Of a DNA stretch of 64,000 nucleotides, positions 1 to 8,006 are shown one piece after another (the stretch's first letter is position 1; the number at the start of each line of letters is the position of its first letter). The stretch covers positions 31,239-95,238 of the forward strand of contig NZ_JACTVA010000012.1 in NCBI RefSeq assembly GCF_014490485.1, written 5' to 3'. The DNA comes from Teichococcus aerophilus. GTDB lineage: Bacteria; Pseudomonadota; Alphaproteobacteria; Acetobacterales; Acetobacteraceae. The position numbers were made by a program, and so were the translations under genes. Under the pieces are notes generated by a model. That model made no database searches. It saw nothing but the letters and a program-made list of their open reading frames with translations, and had not been told where the DNA came from.

Positions 1-217
1 CGAAGGCATCCACCTGGGCAGGGTCGGACACATCGCAATGCATCGTGCCAAGGCCGGGCAGGGCCGCCGCCGCCTCCGCCAGCTTGTCATCCGCGACATC
101 GCAGACCCAGACCCGCGCGCCCTTGTCCAGAAACGCCTTGGCCATCGACAGGCCGATACCGGCGGCGCCGGCCGTGATGAGGACGCGCTTGCGCGCCCAG
201 TAGTCCTGCTCGGTCAT
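1..217 (-). CDS. SDR family oxidoreductase, N-terminal part (runs off the window)
   Basis: The N-terminal 72 codons of a short-chain dehydrogenase/reductase are visible; the rest lies left of base 1. The Rossmann nucleotide loop reads ITAGAAGIG (family pattern TGxxxGxG, with Ala replacing the first Gly), followed by an acidic residue after beta-2 (VCDVAD) and the HCDVSD motif, which together favour NAD(H). It is the last visible gene of a leftward operon behind two CoA-transferase subunits, 37 bp downstream. This suggests it oxidises a hydroxyacyl or alcohol intermediate of that pathway. The substrate cannot be deduced. Confidence 0.85.
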   Translation of the reverse strand, partial: MTEQDYWARKRVLITAGAAGIGLSMAKAFLDKGARVWVCDVADDKLAEAAAALPGLGTMHCDVSDPAQVDAF

Positions 218-254
218 GACGGACCTTCTGCTGAGGGAAACAGGGAGGAACGCG

Positions 255-968
255 TCAGACGGCGAATTCCTCGGCGAAACGGGGATATACCTCGGCCACC
301 TCGCTGCGGACGAGATCGCGGATCTCCTCGCGCAGCGCGGCATCGGGCACGGGGGTGGTGGGAACGGTGGCCGGCTCGGCATAGTCGAAGCCGGTGGCGG
401 CGCGGATGCTGGCCGCGTCCTCGCCCGGGTGGGCGCTGCGCAGGGCGAAACGGCGTTCGTCCTTGCGCCAGTCGAACAGGCACTTGCCGGTGACGAGCGC
501 GGCGGGGCCGCCGGGGCGGTAGACCTCCGGCTCGCTCCAGCCCGGGGCGCTGATGAAGTCCACCTTCGGCACCAAAGCGCGGCGGTCATGCTCCGGCCGG
601 AACAGGATGACGCGCGGCACCAGCATGTACAGATAGGGCGAGCCGAAGGAGCCGGAGAAGCGCACTTTCGGCTTCTCATAGTCGCCGATGCTCAGCAGGT
701 TGATGTTGGCCTCGCCGTCGATCTGCGCGCCGGAGAGGAAGAAGACGTCGATCCGCCCCTGCGCCGCGCTGTCGAACAGCTCCTTCGCACCGCCGGTGAA
801 GCGGCTGTTGCGGCGGGAGCCCAGCACCGTCACGCGCATTTTGCCGCCGGAGCGCCGGCGCGCCAGCATCGAGGCCGCCATGGGGATGGGGGAGAGCGCG
901 CCGGTGGCGACATGCCCGGCATCGCCGATCAACTCGGCGATGGCGTTGATCAGCAGCGCGGCATCCAT
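255..968 (-). CDS. CoA-transferase family I, beta subunit
   Basis: The 237-aa protein resembles the beta subunit of glutaconate/3-oxoacid CoA-transferases; the GAQIDGEANIN and SGSFGSPYLY segments are typical of the GctB/IpdB-like branch. Family members move CoA between acids, and IpdAB relatives hydrolyse a cyclic acyl-CoA. I do not see the SENG- or ESG-type loop that carries the catalytic glutamate in classical transferases, so a hydrolase-like role is possible. Its ATG overlaps the TGA of the alpha subunit by one base (TGATG), so the two subunits are probably translationally coupled and form a heteromer. Confidence 0.85.
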   Translation of the reverse strand: MDAALLINAIAELIGDAGHVATGALSPIPMAASMLARRRSGGKMRVTVLGSRRNSRFTGGAKELFDSAAQGRIDVFFLSGAQIDGEANINLLSIGDYEKPKVRFSGSFGSPYLYMLVPRVILFRPEHDRRALVPKVDFISAPGWSEPEVYRPGGPAALVTGKCLFDWRKDERRFALRSAHPGEDAASIRAATGFDYAEPATVPTTPVPDAALREEIRDLVRSEVAEVYPRFAEEFAV

Positions 969-1738
969 CAGACGGTCTCCATGAACAGCGCGCCCCTGGC
1001 GTAGCGGGCCTGGGCCTCGGCGTCGGGCTCATATTCCTCGTCGATGCCCAGCGGCCAGGCGCCGCGCTCCGCCACCGCGATGGCGGTGACGTAGAGGGAG
1101 GGCAGCACGCCGGGCACCAGCTCTTCGCGGTCGAAGAAGCAGGTGTCCAGCACCCGCTCCACCGTCACCAGCGTCTGCCGGGCGGCATGGGCCATGACGG
1201 AAAGCTCCAGCCGCCGGCCGACCCAGACATTGCCCTCGCGGTCTGCGGCAGCGGCATGGAACAGCGCGATATCCGGGCGGATGGCGGGCAGCAGCACGAT
1301 CGGGTCGGGCGTGTCGGAGAACGGGTTCTGGATGGTCTTCCAGTCCGGCCGGTGCCGCAGCACGTCGCTGCCGATCAGGCCACGCAGCGGGATGAAGGGC
1401 AGGCCCTTCTCGGCGGCGTTGAGCGCGGCATGCAGGGCGGGGCAGGTGGAATCCAGCATGCGGATGCTGCCGGCGCGCACGGCGGCGTTGAAGGCGGGGG
1501 CTACGCCGAACTCGCCCAGCGTCACGGCGGCGGCTTCCATGGTGCGCACGCAGCCGGCGGCGATCAGCAGGTCCGACTGGATGCCGGAGGACGGGCTGGC
1601 CACCACATGCAGGTCCCGCACGCCGCGTTCCACCAGCGCCCGCGTGGCGGCGATGGCGACGCCACTGTAGTCGGGCGGCACCACCAGCATGGCGCCATCG
1701 GGGATACGGGCAACCAGCTCTTGCAGGCTTTCGGTCAT
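968..1738 (-). CDS. CoA-transferase family I, alpha subunit
   Basis: The 256-aa partner of the downstream beta subunit has a Gly/Ser-rich turn near residues 49-53 (SPSSG), a LRGLIGSDVL segment and an FHAAAADREGNV motif, all typical of the CoA-transferase alpha fold. Its start overlaps the stop of the upstream molybdopterin enzyme by ATGA and its stop overlaps the beta-subunit start. It therefore belongs to a tightly coupled cytoplasmic catabolic operon. The CoA donor and acceptor are unknown. Confidence 0.85.
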   Translation of the reverse strand: MTESLQELVARIPDGAMLVVPPDYSGVAIAATRALVERGVRDLHVVASPSSGIQSDLLIAAGCVRTMEAAAVTLGEFGVAPAFNAAVRAGSIRMLDSTCPALHAALNAAEKGLPFIPLRGLIGSDVLRHRPDWKTIQNPFSDTPDPIVLLPAIRPDIALFHAAAADREGNVWVGRRLELSVMAHAARQTLVTVERVLDTCFFDREELVPGVLPSLYVTAIAVAERGAWPLGIDEEYEPDAEAQARYARGALFMETV

Positions 1739-4029
1739 GGGCGCGGCTCCAGGATCTCCGGGGGGAGGAAGGCGTGGGTGGCGGGCGGCGTGCCCGTGTA
1801 AGGCTCCACCTGGACCAGTGTCGTGTGGGCGGAGGGGGCCTGGGACAGCGCGGACGTACCCTTGTCCAGCGTCAGCACATTGACGTTGCCATGGCGGTCC
1901 AGCCCATCCGGTGCCGGGTCGTACCAGGCGCCGGTCGCCAGTTGCACGATGCCGGGCATCACCGCATCGCTCAGCACCGCGCCGGCCAGGCAGGCGCCGC
2001 GTTCGTTGAACAGCCGCACTAGCATGCCGCCGGTAATGCCACGCGCGGCGGCATCGGCCGGATGCATCGTCACCGGCTCCCGCCCCGCAACCTTGGACTG
2101 GCGGCTGTAGGCGCCATGGTCGTACTGGCTGTGCAGGCGTGTGCGAGGCTGGTTGGAGACGAGGTGCAGCAGCGCCCCGGTACCGTCCAGCCGCTCTGCC
2201 GGTTCCAGCCAGGTGGCGTGGCCGGGGCAGTCGGCATAGCCGAAGCCGGCGATGGTCTCGGAGAAGATCTCGATGCGGCCGGAGGGGGTGGCGAGCGGCG
2301 CAGCATCCGGGTCCGCGCGGAAGGCCTGCAGCAGGCTGGTCTCCTGCGCCGCCTGTGGCAGGCGGATATGCCCGTCCTGCCAGAACTGCTCGAAATCAGG
2401 TAGCGCCAGCTCGTGCGAGGCGGCGCGCTGCCGGGCCAGGGCGTAGAGGTGGCGCACCCAGCCCATCTCGTCCCGCCTATCGGTGAAGGCGTCGGCGAGG
2501 CCGAGATGCGTGGCGATGCCGGACAGGATGTCGAAGTCGCTGCGCGCCTCGCCCACCGGCGGCACCAACTGCCGCATGGCGAAGAGATGCGCTTCCCCCG
2601 TGGCGATGCCGATATCGTTGCGCTCGGCCGAGGTCGTGCAGGGCAGCACGATATCCGCCTGCTTCGCCAGCGCGTTCCACCAGGGCTCGTGCACCACCAC
2701 CGTCTCCGGCTTCTTCCAGGCGGCGGCGAGCTTGTTCAGGTCCTGCTGGTGGTGGAACGGGTTGCCGCCGGCCCAATAGACCAGGCGGATCTCCGGATAG
2801 TGCCGCCGCTGCCCGTCATAGTCGAACGGCGCGCCGGGGTGCAGCAGCATGTCTGCCACCCGGGCGACGGGAATGAAATCCCGCACCGGGTTGCGCCCCT
2901 GCGGCAGCGCGGGCCAGGAGAACGGGTGCGGCGCGTGGCCGATGCGGTTGCTGCCGCCATAGCCGAAGCCGAAGCCGCCGCCCGGCAGGCCTATCTGCCC
3001 CAGCATCGCCGCCAGCGTCACCGCGGCCCAGAGCGGCTGCTCGCCATGGTCGGCGCGTTGCAGGGACCACGCGACGGCGATCATGGTGCGGGTGGCGGCC
3101 ATGCGGCGCGCCAGCGCGCGGATGGCGCCGGCATCCAGGCCGCAGATGGCGGCGGCCCACGCGGCATCCTTGGGCTGGCCGTCGGCCGCGCCGGTCAGGT
3201 AGGGCAGGAAGCGGTCGAAGCCGGTGGTGCAACGGGCCAGGAATGCCGCATCATGCAGCCCCTCGGCCCACAGCGTATGCGCCAGGGCCAGCATCAGCGC
3301 CGTGTCGGTGTTGGGGCGTGGCGTAATCCATTCGGCCTCCAGCTCCGCCATCGCATCTTCGCGGAGCGGCCCGATATTAACGAATTCCATGCCGGCCGCG
3401 CGGCAGCGCCGCAGATGCGCCGCCACGTCATGATGGCCGACGCCGCCGGCGGAGACCTGCGTGTTCTTCAGCGGCATGCCGCCGAACATCACCATCAGCT
3501 TCGTATGCCGCTCCAGCACCGCCCAGGGGGTGTGCCGGCCCACCAGCCCGTCCTGGCTGCCGAGGACATGCGGCAGCAGCACCTCCGCCGCCGCGTAGCT
3601 GTGCGTGTTGACGGAGAAGGTGTAGCCGCCACAGGCGTTCAGGAAACGGTGCAACTGGCTCTGCGCGTGGTGGAAGCGCCCGGCACTGGCCCAGCCATAG
3701 GAACCGCCGAAGATGGCGCTGTTGCCGTGTTCAGTCGTGACGCGGCGGATCTCGCCGGCCACCAGTGCCGACGCCAGCTCCCACGACACCGGCACGAAGG
3801 GTTCCTGTCCGCGCTGCTCCCGGCTGGCGGGGCCGTGCCGCAGCCAGCCGGCGCGGATCATCGGCTGGTGGATGCGCAGTTCGTCCCGCAGCGTGCCGGG
3901 AATGGAGCGGCCGATAGGCGAGGGGTCGGGGTCACCCGCCAGCCCTTCCAGCTCCTGCAAGGTGCCGTCCGCCACGGTGGCGCGGTAGGCGCCCCAATGG
4001 GTGAACAGCAGCGGCACTTCCCCCGGCAT
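1735..4029 (-). CDS. Molybdopterin-dependent oxidoreductase, BisC/TorA-like
   Basis: The 764-aa enzyme belongs to the DMSO-reductase family. The GGSYGWASAGRFHHAQ segment places the probable Mo-ligand serine at residue 110. The N-terminus has no CxxCxxxC iron-sulphur motif and no Tat signal, which fits cytoplasmic BisC-type S/N-oxide reductases that bind bis-MGD only. Later segments (YWAGGNPFHHQQDLN, TTSAERNDIGIA, the C-terminal SNQPRTRLHSQ) also match the family. It sits between a MaoC hydratase and a CoA-transferase, unusual company for a biotin- or methionine-sulfoxide reductase, so it may act on a pathway substrate instead. Stop and next start overlap by ATGA. Confidence 0.9.
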   Translation of the reverse strand: MPGEVPLLFTHWGAYRATVADGTLQELEGLAGDPDPSPIGRSIPGTLRDELRIHQPMIRAGWLRHGPASREQRGQEPFVPVSWELASALVAGEIRRVTTEHGNSAIFGGSYGWASAGRFHHAQSQLHRFLNACGGYTFSVNTHSYAAAEVLLPHVLGSQDGLVGRHTPWAVLERHTKLMVMFGGMPLKNTQVSAGGVGHHDVAAHLRRCRAAGMEFVNIGPLREDAMAELEAEWITPRPNTDTALMLALAHTLWAEGLHDAAFLARCTTGFDRFLPYLTGAADGQPKDAAWAAAICGLDAGAIRALARRMAATRTMIAVAWSLQRADHGEQPLWAAVTLAAMLGQIGLPGGGFGFGYGGSNRIGHAPHPFSWPALPQGRNPVRDFIPVARVADMLLHPGAPFDYDGQRRHYPEIRLVYWAGGNPFHHQQDLNKLAAAWKKPETVVVHEPWWNALAKQADIVLPCTTSAERNDIGIATGEAHLFAMRQLVPPVGEARSDFDILSGIATHLGLADAFTDRRDEMGWVRHLYALARQRAASHELALPDFEQFWQDGHIRLPQAAQETSLLQAFRADPDAAPLATPSGRIEIFSETIAGFGYADCPGHATWLEPAERLDGTGALLHLVSNQPRTRLHSQYDHGAYSRQSKVAGREPVTMHPADAAARGITGGMLVRLFNERGACLAGAVLSDAVMPGIVQLATGAWYDPAPDGLDRHGNVNVLTLDKGTSALSQAPSAHTTLVQVEPYTGTPPATHAFLPPEILEPRP

Positions 4030-4032
4030 CCC

Positions 4033-4881
4033 TTAATCCGCCAGTTCGGCCAGGCCGCTATCCAGGACGATGGCGGCCCGCTCGGCCGCCGTGGCGCGGA
4101 AGGCGATGCGGTTGCCATTCCGCCAGAAGGAGAAGGCCAGAGTCTCCCCCGGATAGAGCGGGCCGGCGAAGCGCGCGGCGAAGCGGCGCAGCCGTGCCGG
4201 CTCCAACCCGCAGAACACGCGCAGCACTTCCGCACAGGCGATGCCGAAGGTGCAGGCGCCGTGCAGGATCGGCCGTTCGAACCCCACCTGGCGGGCCAGG
4301 GCCGGGTCCACATGCAGCGGGTTGCGGTCCCCCAACAGGCGGAACAGCAGCGCCTGATTGCAGGCGGTCTGGGCCTGGGAGGTAACGTCCGGCGCACCGT
4401 CCGGCACCTTCGCGAAGGTCGCCTGCTCGCCCACCGCGCCGCCAAAGCCGCCAGCGCCGCGCACGAAGATCGTCGAGAGGATGGTGCAGGCGGGGCCGGC
4501 GCCCTGGCTCAGCACCGTTTCGGCAAAGACAAGCCCGGCCTTGCCGGCACCCTTGTCGTCCAGCCCGGCGATGCGGGTCTCCACCAGCGCTTCGCCCTCC
4601 GGCGCCAGGGGGGCGTGGAAGTGCAGGTCCAGCCCGCCATGCACCACCTGCTTCAGGTCGATGCCCGCCGCGTCCAGCCAGGAATCGTCGAAGGCCAGCA
4701 TGGTCGCCATGCTGGGGATGACGCGCTGCTCCCGCTCCCACACGAAGGGCAGGTCATCGGGCTCGCCACTGGCTGCCATGCCCACCGTCAGCGCGTACAT
4801 CAGGCTGTCCCGCCCGGCATAAACCACGTTGCGCTGCGGGATGGAGAGGGCCATGAGCCCCATGGGATCGAGCGGCATCAT
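4033..4881 (-). CDS. MaoC-like (R)-specific enoyl-CoA hydratase, double hot-dog
   Basis: The 282-aa protein has two hot-dog domains, as in eukaryotic-type hydratase 2. The C-terminal half carries the catalytic signature LLGDRNPLHVD followed by FERPILHG, with the Asp-His pair used to hydrate trans-2-enoyl-CoA. It is the first gene of the leftward operon, 3 bp ahead of the molybdopterin enzyme, and diverges from the IclR regulator. Several methionines precede the conserved part (residues 1, 2, 7, 10), so the exact start is uncertain. Confidence 0.85.
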   Translation of the reverse strand: MMPLDPMGLMALSIPQRNVVYAGRDSLMYALTVGMAASGEPDDLPFVWEREQRVIPSMATMLAFDDSWLDAAGIDLKQVVHGGLDLHFHAPLAPEGEALVETRIAGLDDKGAGKAGLVFAETVLSQGAGPACTILSTIFVRGAGGFGGAVGEQATFAKVPDGAPDVTSQAQTACNQALLFRLLGDRNPLHVDPALARQVGFERPILHGACTFGIACAEVLRVFCGLEPARLRRFAARFAGPLYPGETLAFSFWRNGNRIAFRATAAERAAIVLDSGLAELAD

Positions 4882-4938
4882 CCGGCCTTATGCTGTGGCG
4901 GCAGGCGAAGCATGCAGCCAACCCATTCCATTTGCAAC

Positions 4939-4961
4939 GCCGTTCCTATATTTGAAACGGC
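4939..4961. promoter_or_regulatory. Inverted repeat in the IclR/MaoC divergent promoter region
   Basis: A 23-bp imperfect dyad reads GCCGTTCC, seven AT-rich bases, then GAAACGGC (arms matching at 7 of 8 positions). It lies between the divergent hydratase operon and the iclR-type gene, where IclR proteins usually bind. Regulation of both directions from this site is inferred. Confidence 0.45.
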
Positions 4962-5028
4962 ATGCACGCTCTGCCCGAGGACCCGCCGATGAACCGCCCC
5001 AGCCTGGCCCAGGCCGCCTGAACCGCCC

Positions 5029-5775
5029 ATGTCGGTCACGGTTGAAAAGGCGCTGCAATTGATCGAGGCCCTGGCGGGGGCCAATGGCCCGGTCGGCGTC
5101 AGCCAACTCGGTCGGGACCTGCAGATCAACAAGAGTACGGTGTACCGCCTGCTGGATACGCTGGTGCGTCACGGTTACGCGCGCCAGGAAGAAGACGGCG
5201 CCCGCTACGCCCTGACGGTGAAGCTGTGGGAGATGGGCATCGGCGTCGTCCGCGGCCTCAGCCTGCCACGCGCCGCCCGCCCGCTGCTGGAACAGGCCGC
5301 TGAGGAAACCGGCGAGACCACCATGCTGGCCGTGGTCCAGGGGCGGGAAGCCTTGATCATCGATAAGGTCGACTCGCGCCATCCGCTGCAGATCTTCTCC
5401 CCGCTCGGCGCCCGCCTGCCGATCGCCAACTCGGCGATGGGCCGGGTGCTGCTGGCCTTCCAGCCCGAACCGGTCATCGACGCCGCTGTCGAGGCCTTCG
5501 CCCCCCGCACCGAATTCGGCATCCAGACCCCGGCGCAACTGCGCAAGGACCTGGCACGCATCCGGGCCGAAGGCGCTTCCCAATCCTGCGACGAATGGCA
5601 GATCGGCATCGCCGGCGCCGCGGCACCCATCCGCGATGCGAGCGGCGTCGTGGCCGGCGCCTTCTGCATCACCGGGCCCACGGCGCGTCTGTGCGAGGAC
5701 AAGCTCTCCGCCCTGCGCACGCGGTGCCTGGAGGCGAGCCGGACGATCTCCCAGTTGCTGGGGTATGCGGGGTGA
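5029..5775 (+). CDS. IclR family transcriptional regulator
   Basis: The 248-aa regulator has an N-terminal winged helix-turn-helix (residues 5-65, with VSQLGRDLQINKSTVYRLL as recognition region) and a C-terminal IclR effector domain (GETTMLAVVQGREALIID, then SAMGRVLLAF and AAAPIRDASGVVAGAFCITGP). It diverges from the hydratase/CoA-transferase operon, so it most likely controls that pathway in response to an acid or CoA-ester precursor. A palindrome at 4939-4961 is the candidate site. A repeat element follows its stop by 5 bp. Confidence 0.93.
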   Translation: MSVTVEKALQLIEALAGANGPVGVSQLGRDLQINKSTVYRLLDTLVRHGYARQEEDGARYALTVKLWEMGIGVVRGLSLPRAARPLLEQAAEETGETTMLAVVQGREALIIDKVDSRHPLQIFSPLGARLPIANSAMGRVLLAFQPEPVIDAAVEAFAPRTEFGIQTPAQLRKDLARIRAEGASQSCDEWQIGIAGAAAPIRDASGVVAGAFCITGPTARLCEDKLSALRTRCLEASRTISQLLGYAG

Positions 5776-5780
5776 CAGGG

Positions 5781-6024
5781 AAGGCCGGGGAAGGAATTCC
5801 CCGGGCCCCATCTTTTCTTTTTTCGAGTTTTTCCGGCTGTGGCTGTTGAGGGGGCGGGCCTGAAGAACGGCTGGGTGCGCCGGAGGTCCTAGACCTCCGG
5901 CGACTGACGGTTCAGCCTGTGGCCCATTATTAAAATCATCAATCAGCGTCCGCTCTCAGTCCTGCAGCGCTTCGCCAAACTCGCAGAAAAAAGAAGGGGT
6001 CCGGGGAATTCCTTCCCCGGCCTT
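5781..6024 (-). repeat. Type A palindromic intergenic element, copy 1 (reverse orientation)
   Basis: This 244-bp element begins AAGGCCGGGGAAGGAATTCC and ends with the near reverse complement. Each end folds as a GGGGAA/TTCCCC hairpin next to a T-rich tract (TCTTTTCTTTTTT on the left, mirrored on the right). The core holds a GC-rich hairpin at 5878-5902 with 11-bp arms (CGCCGGAGGTC, loop CTA) and an AT-rich stretch near 5927-5940. It fills the gap between convergent genes and probably terminates both. Confidence 0.85.
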
Positions 6025-6030
6025 CCTCCC

Positions 6031-6372
6031 TCACCCCCGCAACGTGCTCGCCCGTGCGGCGAGGTGCGGGAAGGGCAGGCCATGCCGGCGTTGATAGTCG
6101 GTGGAAAAGGCATCCCGCTCCAGCGCCTCGCATTCGTCGAGGTAGCGAAGCAGCCGGCGCTCCGCCCGGGTGGAGGAGGCGTATTTCTGCCGCAGCTGGC
6201 GCCAGAGCAGCAGGGCGTTCACGGCCCAGCCATCGTAGGCGTGCTGGCTAAGCCGCTGGCGGACGGCGGGCGGCAGCGCATCGAAGGCGGCCCAGTCGTC
6301 GCCCGGGTGACGGCGCCAGAGCGTGTCCCGCAGGGTGAGGTCGTTATCGCGTCGGGTGCGTATGGCCAGCAT
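6031..6372 (-). CDS. Small Arg-rich DUF6525-like protein
   Basis: The 113-aa protein contains WAAFDALPPAVRQRLSQHA followed by a Trp/Arg-rich segment, the pattern I associate with DUF6525 proteins of alphaproteobacteria; the function is unknown. The frame is open further upstream, but I chose the ATG at 6372. The bases just ahead form a perfect palindrome and a TATAAT box, and would otherwise be read as coding (ICYNIS). It lies downstream of the MarR-type gene on the same strand, with its own promoter in between. Confidence 0.6.
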   Translation of the reverse strand: MLAIRTRRDNDLTLRDTLWRRHPGDDWAAFDALPPAVRQRLSQHAYDGWAVNALLLWRQLRQKYASSTRAERRLLRYLDECEALERDAFSTDYQRRHGLPFPHLAARASTLRG

Positions 6373-6373
6373 A

Positions 6374-6397
6374 GATATGTTATAACATATCATTATA
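6374..6397 (-). promoter_or_regulatory. Perfect 18-bp palindrome and TATAAT box ahead of the DUF6525-like gene
   Basis: Bases 6374-6391 read GATATGTTATAACATATC, a perfect palindrome. It ends one base before the ATG at 6372. On the minus strand a consensus TATAAT (6397-6392) lies directly upstream, so transcription would start inside the palindrome and give a leader of about 12 nt. A protein bound here would block the start site. No clear -35 box is visible. The GATAT/ATATC half-sites resemble those at 6930-7012. Confidence 0.6.
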
Positions 6398-6427
6398 AGC
6401 GTGGAAGCCCCGGCGAAGGGGCCGACG

Positions 6428-6880
6428 TCAGTCGCCGCGGCCAAGCTGCTGGTCCAGCGCTGCATTCATCGCCCGGAGCTGCTGGTTGAGGGCTTCGAGC
6501 TGTTGCATGTCCATCCCGGCGCTGTCGGACAGCGCCTCCCCCAGGCAGCGGCTGCGGGTGAACAGGGCGCGGCCTTGCTCGGTCAGCCAGACCTGTACCT
6601 GGCGGTCATCCTCCTGGCTTCGCTGGCGGCGGACCAGGCCGGCCTGCTCCATCCGCTTCACCGGCGGGGTGATTGTGCTGGACTCCAGGGCCAGGCGGGA
6701 TGCGATGGTGCCGATGGTGCGGCCGTCTTCCTCCCCCAGCACGTTGAGCACGAGGTACTGGGGATAGGTGATGCCCATCTCGTCCAGCATCGGCTTGTAG
6801 GTGCGGTTGATGGCCAGGTTGGTGCGGTAGAGCGTGAAGCAGATCTGATGGTCGAGGGGCAGGGGCTTGCGGGCTGCCAT
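6428..6880 (-). CDS. OhrR-like MarR family redox-sensing regulator
   Basis: The 150-aa protein is a MarR winged-helix regulator. Its N-terminus LDHQICFTLYRTNLAINRTY aligns with OhrR, placing the peroxide-sensing cysteine at Cys14. A second cysteine at Cys112 fits the two-Cys OhrR subtype. The recognition helix region is LALESSTITPPVKRMEQAGL. I start at the ATG at 6880, with GGAG eight bases upstream, rather than 14 codons earlier. It diverges from an esterase/chloroperoxidase gene across a region with three identical palindromes, which suggests organic-peroxide or hypochlorite control of both. Confidence 0.88.
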   Translation of the reverse strand: MAARKPLPLDHQICFTLYRTNLAINRTYKPMLDEMGITYPQYLVLNVLGEEDGRTIGTIASRLALESSTITPPVKRMEQAGLVRRQRSQEDDRQVQVWLTEQGRALFTRSRCLGEALSDSAGMDMQQLEALNQQLRAMNAALDQQLGRGD

Positions 6881-6929
6881 GGGCTGGCTCCGTGTTCCGA
6901 TATCGTTGGCTGATGATACCACAATAAAT

Positions 6930-7012
6930 GATATCGCGATAAGTTTCTGCTGGACAGTGAAGACAGATACCGCCTAGGTTTCCGATATCGCGATAACAAA
7001 TATCGCGATATC
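6930..7012. promoter_or_regulatory. Operator array: three copies of TATCGCGATA
   Basis: The perfect palindrome TATCGCGATA occurs at 6932-6941, 6986-6995 and 7001-7010. The last two are 15 bp apart and sit within a larger imperfect dyad, 6984-7012, bounded by GATATC on both sides. They lie between the divergent MarR-type and hydrolase genes, 16 bp before the hydrolase ATG. Binding by the MarR protein is inferred. Confidence 0.75.
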
Positions 7013-7025
7013 GACGAGGCTTCAG

Positions 7026-8006
7026 ATGCAATCCGCGCAGCACGGACCGGCCACGCCATCGCGCCGGGACATCCTGAGTACCAGCCTGGGGCTCGCCTGC
7101 CTGGCGGCCCTGCCATTCCCGTCCGCGCAGGCCGCGACGCCTGCGCCCGTATCCATTCCCACCGGAGGCAAGACCATGAGCAGCAACACCATCACCACCC
7201 CCGACGGCACCCAGATCTTCTACAAGGACTGGGGCACCGGCCAGCCCATCGTGTTCCACCACGGCTGGCCGCTGAGCGCCGATGACTGGGACGCGCAGAT
7301 GCTGTTCTTCCTGTCCAAGGGCTACCGCGTCATTGCCCATGACCGCCGCGGCCATGGCCGTTCCAGCCAGACGGACAACGGCAATGACATGGACACCTAC
7401 GCCGCCGATGTCGCCGCCCTGGCCGCGCATCTGGACCTGCGTGACGCCGTCCATATCGGCCATTCCACCGGCGGTGGCGAAGTGGCCCGTTACGTCGCCC
7501 GCCACGGTGCTGGTCGGGTGGCCAAGGCCGTGCTGATCGGCGCCGTGCCGCCGGTGATGGTGAAGTCCGACAAGAACCCGGGCGGCCTGCCGATCGAGGT
7601 GTTCGACGGCTTCCGCGCCGCCCTGGCCGCCAACCGCGCCCAGTTCTTCCGTGACGTGCCCGCCGGCCCCTTCTACGGCTTCAACCGCCCTGGCGCCCAG
7701 GTGTCCGAAGGCGTCATCGCCAATTGGTGGCGGCAGGGCATGATGGGCGGCGCCAAGGCGCATTACGACTGCATCAAGGCCTTCTCGGAAACCGACTTCA
7801 CCGAGGACCTGAAGCAGATCAACGTGCCCGTGCTGGTCATGCACGGCGATGACGACCAGATCGTCCCCATCTCAGACTCCGCGCTGCTCTCGGCCAAGTT
7901 GCTGAAGCAGGCGACGCTGAAAGTCTATCCCGGCCTGCCGCACGGCATGTGCACCACCAACGCCGACACCATCAACGCGGACCTGCTGGCCTTCATCAAG
8001 GGCTGA
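7026..8006 (+). CDS. Alpha/beta hydrolase, non-heme chloroperoxidase type, with Tat signal
   Basis: The 326-aa form starts with a twin-arginine signal (SRRDIL, hydrophobic [11 protein letters not shown], cleavage near AQA). The mature domain is a classic chloroperoxidase/arylesterase: [14 protein letters not shown], nucleophile Ser147 in GHSTGGG, acid in HGDDDQIVP (residues 273-281) and His306 in GLPHGM. An internal ATG at 7176 (Met51) has a much better ribosome site (GGAGG at 7164-7168) and would give the 276-aa cytoplasmic protein usual for the family. The promoter carries the TATCGCGATA array, so expression is probably controlled by the divergent OhrR-like protein. Confidence 0.9.
   Translation: MQSAQHGPATPSRRDILSTSLGLACLAALPFPSAQAATPAPVSIPTGGKTMSSNTITTPDGTQIFYKDWGTGQPIVFHHGWPLSADDWDAQMLFFLSKGYRVIAHDRRGHGRSSQTDNGNDMDTYAADVAALAAHLDLRDAVHIGHSTGGGEVARYVARHGAGRVAKAVLIGAVPPVMVKSDKNPGGLPIEVFDGFRAALAANRAQFFRDVPAGPFYGFNRPGAQVSEGVIANWWRQGMMGGAKAHYDCIKAFSETDFTEDLKQINVPVLVMHGDDDQIVPISDSALLSAKLLKQATLKVYPGLPHGMCTTNADTINADLLAFIKG

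Noticed and set aside
2413..4992. 859-codon open frame on the plus strand across the molybdopterin gene
   Set aside because: It is antisense to two clear enzyme genes and the translation is low-complexity Arg/Gly/His-rich, typical of mirror frames in GC-rich DNA.
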